A stretch of 64,000 nt of DNA from Anthoceros angustus (Eukaryota; Streptophyta; Anthocerotopsida; Anthocerotales; Anthocerotaceae): NCBI GenBank assembly GCA_010909165.1, contig MU008194.1, positions 124,001-188,000 of the forward strand. Reading direction: 5' to 3'. Below are positions 54,986 through 64,000 of this stretch, in pieces; the stretch's first letter is position 1, and each line of letters starts with the position of its first letter. Position numbers and translations under genes: made by a program. The notes beneath the pieces are model-generated. The model did not search any database. It was not told where the DNA came from and saw nothing but the letters and a program-made list of their open reading frames with translations.

Positions 54986-56365
54986 TGGCCGGACTGCTAC
55001 TTGTTGCAATCGGCGTTTCAGAGATGATTTGTTTGATATTCTCTGGGAAGTCCTCGTTGGTGAAAATGCAGTCAGCATGAAAAACGTTGCAGCCATATGC
55101 ATGTAAACATGGCTGCGACTCAGCCATGCCAGGATGGCCCTCTTCTTCTGTGCAAGGGTTCGATGCAGATCGGACACTCAACATTCCCTTCATCTCTCGG
55201 CTGTCAACAACCCACAAACTTCAGACCATAGCCGATTTTGTGTGGGAGTGAAGAGCAGACATGAAGGTGTTGTTGATCCCTAAAAGAAGATCGCACCTGC
55301 TTCTGAATGGTCGACTGCCACTTGTCCAAGTAACAGATCCGTGTTCAACTCAGAGGATCAAGGAGGTTAGTACACAGGTGCACCTAGGATAATGTAAAGT
55401 TGCTGCGTTTTGTTGCCTTGTCTTCTGACTTGATAACAGACCTTGCTGGCTAACCATTTCATGGCCTGCTGGGATCCTTTTTGCTTGATGGATATCGCAA
55501 GAGTGGACATGCACTTTCTGATGAGGTATCCTCGAGGATACCTGATAGGCAGCTTATATCTTGTGGAAGAAGGCACCTGTGTCAAGTACTGAAGATTTGG
55601 TACCAATCTGGTAACAATCTGTGCAATCTGGTAAATGTGGTAACCAATGTTCATGCTGGAAGCTTCAGCGCTACTAGGTAGCAAGTGCTGGAGATGAACT
55701 TTGTACTTTGCACAGATCAATTGGTAACACATTTACCAGAAAGTACAAAGTTCGTCTCCAGCACTGGCCTACCTAGTAGCGCTGAAGTTTTCAGCATGGG
55801 CCTGCTCGGATCCTTTGGCCCAATGGATCGCAAGAGTGGACATGCACTTTCTGATGAGGTATCCTCGAGGATACCTGATAGGCAGCTTATATCTTGTGGA
55901 AGAAGGCCCCTGTTTCAAGCCTGTGGAAGAAGGCACCTGTCTCAAGCACTGAAGGATATGGTAATGTGGTTCCAATCTGTCAACGGACGAAGTTCCTCTC
56001 CAGCGCTGGCTTACCCAGTAGCGCTTAACCTTTCATTTAGCGATGTTGCGTTTTTCACAACCAGCTTCTTGTAATTTCCTGCCCGACAAACAGGGCAACA
56101 CCGGAGATGTGAATAATGTTCGATACTTCTCAGGCACAGCTGCCGGGTCAATTCAGCCTCTATCAAGCTCCCACATCACCGAAGGAGTAATTCAGAGCCA
56201 GCCAGGTAGTCCTCTGTCACTCACCCGATGGAAGACGTGGGAAGCAACAGAGGAGAATCTGGTCATCCGTTATGAAATATTCCCGGCAGATGGGGCATGA
56301 ATGCAGGAAATCGTTCTATCTATCTATGTCAAGGGCATCTGCAACGCTGCTCCGCCCTGATCCAT
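54986..56365 (-). pseudogene. RNF32-like copy 5 (degraded)
   Basis: Starts at the ATG at 56,365 (MDQGGAAL on the minus strand). It then jumps from exon 1 into exon 4 (SCPICREYFITDDQILL), so exons 2-3 are missing. RING 1 is frameshifted, two IQ-exon copies are present (about 55,810-55,905 and 55,470-55,560), and exon 8 has the second half of RING 2 replaced by frameshifted sequence. A local inverted repeat (55,662-55,790) lies between the IQ exons. Confidence 0.8.
55662..55790. repeat. Nested foldback within the arm
   Basis: CTTCAGCGCTACTAGGTA, GTGCTGGAGATGAA and CTTTGTACTTT are followed about 30 bp later by AAAGTACAAAG, TTCGTCTCCAGCAC and TACCTAGTAGCGCTGAAG. This makes a hairpin with arms near 45 bp. 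The same structure is mirrored at about 60,633-60,761. It arose by inverted duplication of the exon 5 donor region. Confidence 0.8.
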
Positions 56366-57266
56366 CTGACAGACACGACGGGAAGAAGCCAGTCCCAGAA
56401 CTGCCAGTTATTTAGGTCTTCACGTTCTGCTGCTGCGTACCTTTAGCTGAAGAAGCGGGACAGTGTGACGTGGATGACACGGTCGGTCCACAGGATTGGT
56501 GGGGAATCGAGTTTGGTATTGCACGAGCTGGTGACTTGCCTCTCAGCAGCCACAAACAAAAACATTCACTACAAAACTGACAAGGGGGTGGGCAGTCACA
56601 GAACGGCTTTCCGTGAGCAGCACCAGGAGAACTTGTATAACCTTATTCAGGTGGATTGTGTGCCATCTTTTAGCTTGCGAGACGCTGTCACAGCATTTTC
56701 TGGGTTGGTGGTTTTCTCTTCCTTGTAGTTGTTCGCGTTGTGGGGACTGTCAGAGATGTTGCATCACAGGACATGGCCACATGTACAACCGGCAAGTAGG
56801 GGCTTGGTGTAGAGGACCGCTTTCACAAAATTGGAGGAGTTGGGTTCGAGGGGAAAAAGCTCGGTTTCTGTGGTTGAGGGCTTTATTCCAAAGAAGAAAC
56901 AAAAAAGGCCTCATGCTATCCACAACGGTATTCAGGGCACCATCAAGACATCTCGTATAACTCCGCGAGCGAAGGGTGGAAGAGGTCATGTGGAACATGA
57001 ACACTCGCCTGAATTCAGTGGTATCAGACAGAATTCGTTCACCCTTATTATGGCACACGGTACCCAACTTTATACCTTGCAGTAGGCAGCGCAACAATTT
57101 TCTATGCTGGAAGCTGCACTGCAATGCCATGTGTGAAGAGACTCCGAAGATGACAGAGATGGGAAGGCCTGCTGCCTCACCGATGTGTTCACTCCCACAG
57201 TGTTAACACCTCTGAACTGAATTTGCAACGAGCTGAACTACTCTATCGAATTGAATTGAAAAGAAT

Positions 57267-58358
57267 TTAGCGACGGCAGACGAGGCCAGAACCGCCGGAG
57301 CATGTTGTCTGAGGGAAATCGACGATGGTGACGTCGCTGGAGACGTGGCCTCGGAAATTGCCGACCTTGCAGTCGGTGGACATGAGGGCAGAAGAGAGGA
57401 AGGACGCCTCTTGGGTGAGAACGGGCATGCTCTGCCCGGCCTCCTTTTCCTGGTGCTTGAAGCCGGGAGCGTAGGTCTGGCCCAGGACTCCAGACACGGA
57501 CGGCGTGAGCGCCTTGAACTGGAAGTTGAGCTCCAGGTGGGCGAAGCAGTTGTCCGGGGTGATGCCGTAGCCGTGGCGGATGTTGTCGGATTCGGTGACG
57601 GGCACGACGAGCACGGAGAGGGAGAACTGATCCTCCACCTCGATGATGACGCCGTTGTGGCTCTGGGACCTGGTGACGGTCAGGCCGGCGTGGGGCGCCC
57701 TCCAAGCGGCGTCCTTCACCGCCGGCAGGAGGATCGGGCTGGCGTCCAGGGACATCACCAGGTAGTCCACGGCGTTGTCGAAGGTGGCCACCTGCATCCA
57801 CGCCATCGATCGACGCACGCATTGATCACTCCTTCTTCTGATTTCGTCCAGAACGGCTGCAACGGATGAAGAAGTCCTGCACATTGTCTAGACTCACCTT
57901 ACTGGCGCCGATGTACAACTGGTGGTCGCCGAAGAGAATTCCGAGGGACTGCACCCAGGTGAAGTCTCGGGACATGTGGTCCGCCCGGCGGCCGATGAAG
58001 TGGGCGTTCACGTGCAGGTTGGAGTCGGAGACGATGCAGAAGTCGGCGTCCTTGTGGCCGTGGAAGTAGAACTGCTGGCCGTCGCTGCCCACGAAGACGG
58101 GGTCGTCCTTGATGCAGCCCGGGTAGTAGCCCTGGCTGCACGGCTTCGGCTTCCACAGAGCGGCTGCAACCAAGTACGATCGGGATCAGAATCAATGCCA
58201 TTGCAACAGTCTACTGCTTCATCAAATGATGGGCTGTAAACAGCTGCATTCTTGCTGCGCGTCCTAAAACCCATCTCACAGAATCTCTCATTACCGTCCA
58301 CATTGCTGGCCACGCACAGAGCCAACACCGCCACAATAACAGCTGCCGGCACCGCCAT
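57267..58358 (-). CDS. Root_cap-family secreted protein, copy F (intact)
   Basis: Exons on the minus strand: 58,295-58,358, 57,898-58,163 and 57,267-57,791, totalling 855 nt or 284 residues, with GT-AG borders. Residues 1-21 form a hydrophobic signal peptide (MAVPAAVIVAVLALCVASNV). The Root_cap domain (PF06830) follows: CSQGYYPGC, DPVFVGSDGQQFYFHGHKD, DFCIVSDSNLHVNAHFIGRR, DFTWVQSLGILFGDHQLYIG, then VATFDNAVDYLVMSLD, HGYGITPDNCFAHLELNF, SGVLGQTY and a Cys-containing tail ending in a double Arg. Such proteins are secreted, and homologues are found in root caps and seeds, but no catalytic role is established. TATA is at 58,441-58,447. It is the only copy that retains TCCCTCGG and all other frame-critical bases. 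Confidence 0.9.
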
Positions 58359-58440
58359 GGTAGTCCAAGTCGAGCTTGCTTGAAAATCTTCAAGCTATTC
58401 CGCTAAAAGACTGTGTTTGCCGAGAGGCCGAGTCGCCGCT

Positions 58441-58447
58441 CTTTATA
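58441..58447 (-). promoter_or_regulatory. TATA box of Root_cap copy F
   Basis: TATAAAG on the minus strand, about 83 bp upstream of the ATG at 58,358, in the same GAGTATAAAGAGCGGC context as the other copies. Confidence 0.8.
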
Positions 58448-58959
58448 CTCATCAGCGGCGCACGCCAGGACAAACTGATATGCCGAGCGCGCACGTGGCT
58501 CGCTTGCCTTGCGGAAGACTGGGCCCTGGAGGATCATGTAGTACTGTTCCCGGCCGGAGTTGAATCCACCTTTGTTTGCCAAACATGGCCTCGTTACAGC
58601 ACGATACCAAGGCAGCCTGGTCCAGTAGAAGCCTGCCCATGCTCGCAACCACTTGATCTCTTCGTTCCCTTCCTGAAACGTCACGGCCTGGCCTGACAGG
58701 GTGACGGCAGGTCTCTGGCTCTCACAAAAATTTGAAGGCTGGGAATGAAGTGTCAGGCCTCTGGATGCGTGCGCCAACTTGGAGGAGTCCGCCCGTCCAT
58801 GTTTAGAGATACGTAGCACAGCGGCCAGGCAGCCAGGCTGGACTACGTTTCAGATCCTTTTCTGACCCACCATCTGCGTTTAGGCGACTGGACTCCCTAG
58901 AGTGTGCTTGTTGAAACCTTGAAACCGGGGGTAGAAAAATGAGGTAAGGATTGACATCC

Positions 58960-59397
58960 TTTGGTGAAGGTCTCAAAGGTGGAAATGCATGGCTGCAACT
59001 CAGCCATGCCAGGGATGTTCTATCTTCGGTGCGAGGGTTCAATGGATATTGGTCACTCAACGTTACCTTGATCTCTCGCCTGACAGCAACCCAAAAATGT
59101 CAGATGGAGTTCTGACGATAATAGCCTTTTTTGTGTGGGAGTGAAGAGCACAAATGAACCACCTTTTGTATGACGAATGGCCAGTTGACAGCAGGGGGAT
59201 GGCGTGTTGGTCGGGCAGAAAGTTATCAGAAGCTGGTTGTGAAAAACGCAACATCGCTATATGAAAGCTGTAGTGCTACTAGGTAAGCCAGTGCTGGAGA
59301 CGAAGTTCGTACTTCGACAGATTGGTACCACATTCAGAAAATCTTCAGTACTTGAGACAGGTGCCCCTTTTCCACAGTATACAAGCTGCCTATTGAG
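58960..59397. pseudogene. RNF32-like scraps (copy 7) in the loop
   Basis: 58,960-59,209 is minus-strand exon 8 and exon 7 sequence (TGGCTGAGTTGCAGCCATG, ending GATGGCGTGTTGG). At 59,210 the sequence switches to the plus strand: 59,211-59,290 is exon 5 (CGGGCAGAAAGTTATCAGAA onward, with the donor CTACTAGGTAAG), then intron and the start of an IQ exon to 59,397. The head-on joint shows another inverted junction. Confidence 0.8.
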
Positions 59398-60057
59398 GAT
59401 ACCACTGAATTCAGGCGAGTGTTCATGTTCCACATGACCTCTTCCACCCTTCGCTCGCGGAGTTATACGAGATGTCTTGATGGTGCCCTGAATACCGTTG
59501 TGGATAGCATGAGGCCTTTTTTGTTTCTTCTTTGGAATAAAGCCCTCAACCACAGAAACCGAACTTTTTCCCCTCGAACCCAACTCCTCCAATTTTGTGA
59601 AAGCGGTCCTCTACACCAAGCCCCTACATGCCGGTTGTACATGTGGGCATGTCCTGTGATGCAACATCTCTGACAGTCCCCACAACCCGAACAACTACAA
59701 GGAAGAGAAAACCACCGACCCAGAAAATGCTGTGACAGCGTATCGCAAGCTAAAAGATGGCACACAATCCACCTGAATAAGGTTATACAAGTTCTACTGG
59801 TGCTGCTCACGGAAAGCCGTTCTGTGACTGCCCACCCCCTTGTCAGTTTTGTAGTGAATGTTTTTGTTTGTGGCTGCTGAGAGGCAAGTCACCAGCTCGT
59901 GCAATACCAAACTCGATTCCCCACCAATCCTGTGGACCGACCGTGTCATGCACGTCCCACTGTCCCGCTTCTTCAGCTAAAGGTACGCAGCAGCAGAACG
60001 TGAAGACCTAAATAACTGGCAGTTCTGGGACTGGCTTCTTCCCGTCGTGTCTGTCAG

Positions 60058-61437
60058 ATGGATCAGGGCGGAGCAGCGTTGCAGATGTCCTTGACATAGA
60101 TAGATAGAACGATTTCCTGCATTCGTGCCCCATCTGCCGGGAATATTTCATAACGGATGACCAGATTCTCCTCTGTTGCTTCCCACGTCTTCCATCGGGT
60201 GAATGACAGAGGACTACCTGGCTGGCTCTGAATTACTGCTTCGGTGATGTGGGAGCTTGATAGAGGCTGAATTGACCCGGCAGCTGTGCCTGAGAAGTAT
60301 CGAACATTATTCACATCTCCGGTGTTGCCCTGTTTGTCGGGCAGGAAATTACAAGCTGGTTGTGAAAACGCAACATCGCTAAATGAAAGGTTAAGCGCTA
60401 CTGGGTAAGCCAGCGCTGGAGGAACTTCGTCCGTTGACAGATTGGAACCACATTACCATATCCTTCAGTGCTTGAGACAGGTGCCTTCTTCCACAGGCTT
60501 GAAACAGGGGCCTTCTTCCACAAGATATAAGCTGCCTATCAGGTATCCTCGAGGATACCTCATCAGAAAGTGCATGTCCACTCTTGCGATCCATTGGGCC
60601 AAAGGATCCGAGCAGGCCCATGCTGAAAGCTTCAGCGCTACTAGGTAGGCCAGTGCTGGAGACGAACTTTGTACTTTCTGGTAAATGTGTTACCAATTGA
60701 TCTGTGCAAAGTACAAAGTTCATCTCCAGGACTGGCCTACCTAGTAGCGCTGAAGCTTCCAGCATAAACATTGGTTACCACATTTACCAGATTGCACAGA
60801 TTGTTACCAGATTGGTACCAAATCTTCAGTACTTGACACAGGTGCCCCTTTTCCACAGGATACAAGCTGGCCTATCGAGGATAGCTAATCAGAAGAATGT
60901 ATGTCCCACTCTTGCGATATCCATCAAGCAAAAGGATCCCAGCAGGCCATGAAATGGTTAGCCAGCAAGGTCTGTTATCAAGTCAGAAGACAAGGCAACA
61001 AAACGCAGCAACTTTACATTATCCTAGGTGCACCTGTGTACTAACCTCCTTGATCCTCTGAGTTGAACACGGATCTGTTACTTGGACAAGTGGCAGTCGA
61101 CCATTCAGAAGCAGGTGCGATCTTCTTTTAGGGATCAACAACACCTTCATGTCTGCTCTTCACTCCCACACAAAATCGGCTATGGTCTGAAGTTTGTGGG
61201 TTGTTGACAGGCGAGAGATGAAGGTAATGTTGAGTGTCCGATCTGCATCGAACCCTTGCACAGAAGAAGAGGGCCATCCCGGGCATGGCTGAGTCGCAGC
61301 CATGTTTACATGCATATGGCTGCAACGTTTTTCATGCTGACTGCATTTTCACCAACGAGGACTTCCCAGAGAATATCAAACAAATCATCTCTGAAACGCC
61401 GATTGCAACAAGTAGCAGTCCGGCCAATGTAGCCTAA
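60058..61437 (+). pseudogene. RNF32-like copy 6 (degraded)
   Basis: Mirror of copy 5. The ATG at 60,058 starts MDQGGAALQM, then exon 4 sequence resumes near 60,110 (CATTCGTGCCCCATCTGCCG), RING 1 is broken by an extra base before CCACGTCTTCC, and two IQ exons lie near 60,520-60,620 and 60,860-60,960. RING 2 begins VECPICIEPLHRR but degenerates after MAESQPCL. The stop is at 61,437. Confidence 0.8.
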
Positions 61438-62037
61438 TTAAAATGCGGGATGGTGGGCCAGGAGATTGGTGCAACGCAGTCCAGCCTGGGCCAGGTCGTG
61501 TAATAATGCACTTGGAAGCTGGATGGCCCGCTGTAATACCTGTCCCTAAACAGGGGCCGGCAGTCTGGTCCAGTTGGCGCACGCATCCACAGGCCTGACA
61601 CCGCATTCTCAGCCTTGAATCTGCTGTGATTCATGATTGACAAGAGAGCCAGCCCATCAATTGCAATAATCGGAGGAACCTGGTGTCCCCCTTGTCAGGC
61701 CCGGCCATGAAGTTTCCCAATTAAACACAAGGAGGACGTCAACTTGTGCTCGCGAGCATGGGCAGGCTTCGACTGGACGAGGCTGCCGTGGTATCTTTAG
61801 TGTGGAATCATCCGGGCATAAACAGTTACCTGATTCACACAAGAAGATCCTACCGTACAGGGCCACAGTCCTCCGCATAGCAAGCGAGGCACGTGCTCGC
61901 TCTGGATGTCGGTTTTCCTGGCACGCCCGGGAGTATAAAGAGCGGCCTGCTCGACCTCACTCACACCGACAGACTCACCCACAAGTGCTGTCTTTTAGCA
62001 GGCTAGCAATTGGAGACTTGTAAGCGAGCTCGGTACC

Positions 62038-63132
62038 ATGGCGGTGCAGCTCGCAGCTGTGATTGTGGCGGTGTTGGCTCTGTCCGTGGCCAGCGATGTG
62101 GCAGGTAATTCGAAATTCTGTGAGATGGGTATTGTGAGGCGCAGCAGCAGGAACTCAGGTGTTTACAGCCCGCCCATCATTTGATGAGGCTCTGGAGTGC
62201 TGCAATCCGGGGTTGATTCTCATCCCGATTGTATCTGCTTGCAGCCGTAAGGTGGAAGCCGAAGCCGTGCAGCCAGGGCTACTACCGGGCTGCATCAAGG
62301 ACGACCCGTGTTCGTGGGCAGCGACGGCAAGCCTTTCTACTTCCACGGCCACAAGGACGCCGACTTCTGCATCGTCTCCGACTCCCACCTGCACGTGAAC
62401 GCCCACTTCATCGGCCGCCGGGCGGACCACATGTCGCGCGACTTCACCTGGGTGCAGTCCTCGGAATTCTCTTCGGCGACCACCAGTTGTACATCGGCGC
62501 CAGCAAGGTGAGCCCACACAGCTGCAGGACTTCTTCACCCGCATAGTATCCGGATCCGTGAGAAGCAGGAGTGATCGATGCGTGCATCCATCGATGTCGT
62601 GGCTGCAGGTGGCCACCTTCGACAACGCCGTGGACTACCTGGAGATGTCCCTGGACGCCTTCCCGATCCTCCTCCCGCAGGTGAAGGACGCCGCCTGGAG
62701 CGCGCCCCACGCCGGCCTGACCGTCACCAGGTCCGAGAGCCGCAACGGCGTCGTCATCGAGGTGGACGACCAGTTCTCCTCTCCGTGCTCGTCGTGCCCG
62801 TCACCGAAGCCGACAGCAACCGCCACGGCTACGGCATCACCCCGGACAACTGCTTCGCCCACCTGGAGCTCAACTTCCAGTTCAAGGCGCTCACGCCGTC
62901 CGTGTCTGGAGTCCTGGGCCAGACCTACGCGCCCGGCTTCCAGCACCAGCAGAAGAAGGCCGGCCAGAGCATGCCCATGCTCACCCAAGAGGCCTCCTTC
63001 CTCTCTTCGGACATCATGTCCGCCGACTGCAAGGTCGCCAATTTCCGAGGACAAATCTCCAGCGAGGTCACTGTGGTCGACTTCCCTCGGACCACATGCT
63101 CCGGCGGCTCTGGCCTCGTCTGCCGTCGCTGA
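62038..63132 (+). pseudogene. Root_cap copy G (frameshifted, divergent subtype)
   Basis: Exons 62,038-62,104, 62,245-62,507 and 62,609-63,132, TATA at 61,934-61,940. Mirror of copy E. Exon 2 lacks single C residues after GGCTACTA and in GACGACCCC, and has TCCTCGG. Exon 3 lacks one C at TTCTCC but keeps CCTCCCGCAG and CTTCCCTCGG, which are damaged in E. Apart from single bases its exon 3 encodes a complete domain ending CSGGSGLVCRR. Confidence 0.8.
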
Positions 63133-63867
63133 ATCCAATTCGATTCAATTTTAGAGTAGTTCAATTCAATTCATTGCACTTGACAGTGAACACTGTCATA
63201 GTGTGCACACAGTGGTGAGGCAGCTGGTCCTCCCATCTCTGTTCATAGCATCTCTCCTTTCTTCCATATAATTGCAGGCAAGGAGGGAACATAGACGGAT
63301 TTCGAGATAGCGTGGAGCACAAGAACTTGTTGCCTGGCATACTGCAATGGGCAAATTGTGTACCGTGCTCCATAATAGCAGTGAAAGAGGCTGTCTGATT
63401 TTACAGAAGCAGCAACGTTGCCTCGGTAGCTGGAGATTACGTTGGTGGTGGAGGGGCACTAGCGCGAGGCTTTGCACTTCATGCAGCCTTCGCGAGTTTA
63501 TGCACGCACAGCTTTCGTTAGAATTCCACAACCTCAACAACTACTACAAGACAGGCAAGACTACCAACCAAAATGCTGTGACAGCGCATCGCAAGCTGCT
63601 GGGTCGTGGAATCCACGTCTACCAGAAGGCCCAAGTCCCATCCATTCCAGGTCATTCCTGCAACGTTAACAGCGGGATCTCATCATTTTGAATTTGAACA
63701 CGCATCCCCTCCTTCCAACTTCCAACTTGGCCGTTCCTCCGGGAGCAGCACAACCGTTTAGCCTCATGGCGGTCTGTTAACCCTTACAATCTGGCATATA
63801 TATTAATGCAGTGCTAGTACACAAGTCGAACGATATGCATACATACAGACATGGATGGACTGTCAGG

Positions 63868-64000
63868 CCAGTTTGTCCTATTCAAACTTCGAACCATGAG
63901 AAGTGAAGGTCAGGCTACTGATCTTTTCTACTTGCTGTGTTCCAAGTCCATCATGTCAAGCTCCCCTTGCAATTGATGGTTGGGCTGTCTGCAGACTCTT
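63868..64000. other. Unique sequence beyond palindrome 2
   Basis: No feature seen. Confidence 0.5.

Larger units (their letters stand above)
52556..57025 (+). repeat. Left arm of palindrome 2
   Basis: 4,470 bp whose reverse complement is 59,398-63,867. Paired positions sum to 116,423 at both ends and at the RNF32-like start codons (56,365/60,058), so the arms have the same net length. Contents from outside in: 3' flank and Root_cap copy E (minus), promoter, RNF32-like copy 5 (minus), then Root_cap-type 3' flank. Confidence 0.95.
57026..59397. other. Loop (spacer) of palindrome 2
   Basis: 2,372 bp present once. It contains Root_cap copy F, its promoter and two RNF32-like scraps in opposite orientation. 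Copy F and its flank continue the left-arm 3' flank, whereas the right border is in RNF32-like intron 5/exon 6 sequence joined at GGATACCACTGAATTC. Confidence 0.9.
59398..63867 (-). repeat. Right arm of palindrome 2
   Basis: Reverse complement of 52,556-57,025, with mirrored Root_cap-type 3' flank, RNF32-like copy 6 (plus) and Root_cap copy G (plus). The outer end is at GGACTGTCAGG. The remaining 133 bp of the window is unique. Confidence 0.95.

Noticed and set aside
1-64000. tRNA, rRNA or organellar genes
   Set aside because: Looked for T-arm-like words and conserved rRNA segments by eye and saw none that I would defend; a covariance-model search would be decisive.

Overview
This window is nuclear DNA of a land plant. 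Genes contain short GT-AG introns and lie among LTR retrotransposons. Two features point to a seed-free vascular plant, most likely a fern in my judgement, with a lycophyte or bryophyte not excluded: a 1,200-residue PLS-class PPR protein, and an RNF32-type double-RING/IQ protein. I remember RNF32 as a gene of organisms with motile cilia or sperm flagella. This placement is inference and no species is claimed.

Layout. 1-6,086 is AT-rich, gene-poor DNA with decayed repeats and hairpins. 6,087-7,064 encodes a coiled-coil RING protein. 8,161-9,933 (minus) is a complete six-exon biotin synthase gene. 10,739-16,323 is a Copia retrotransposon whose middle third is inverted between short GC-rich inverted repeats. 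16,961-18,092 (minus) encodes a BMT5-like (DUF2431) methyltransferase. 19,114-22,716 is the PPR gene.

From 25 kb to the end the window is dominated by one gene pair. An RNF32-like gene is followed in the same orientation by a secreted Root_cap-family gene, and the pair is present about seven times in whole or in part. The first RNF32-like copy (25,021-26,983) splices into an intact 372-residue protein. Of the Root_cap copies only the one at 57,267-58,358 (minus) reads through intact (284 residues). The others carry truncations or small frameshifts, many in C/G runs, so some may be sequencing or assembly errors.

Most copies lie in two large inverted repeats: 32,382-36,011 against 36,280-39,958 (268-bp spacer), and 52,556-57,025 against 59,398-63,867 (2,372-bp spacer). 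The intact Root_cap gene sits in the loop of the second. Copy junctions fall at short shared words of about 10-14 bp, as expected of template switching. Between the palindromes lie a degraded Copia element (40.1-46.1 kb) and a very GC-rich, scrambled repeat mosaic (46.2-52.55 kb) encoding gag-like and coiled-coil fragments that I cannot name.

No metabolic pathway links the genes. The main interest is the palindromic amplification of an RNF32-like/Root_cap pair, which could produce hairpin RNA against its own intact members and resembles ampliconic gene families of sex chromosomes. That functional reading is a hypothesis.
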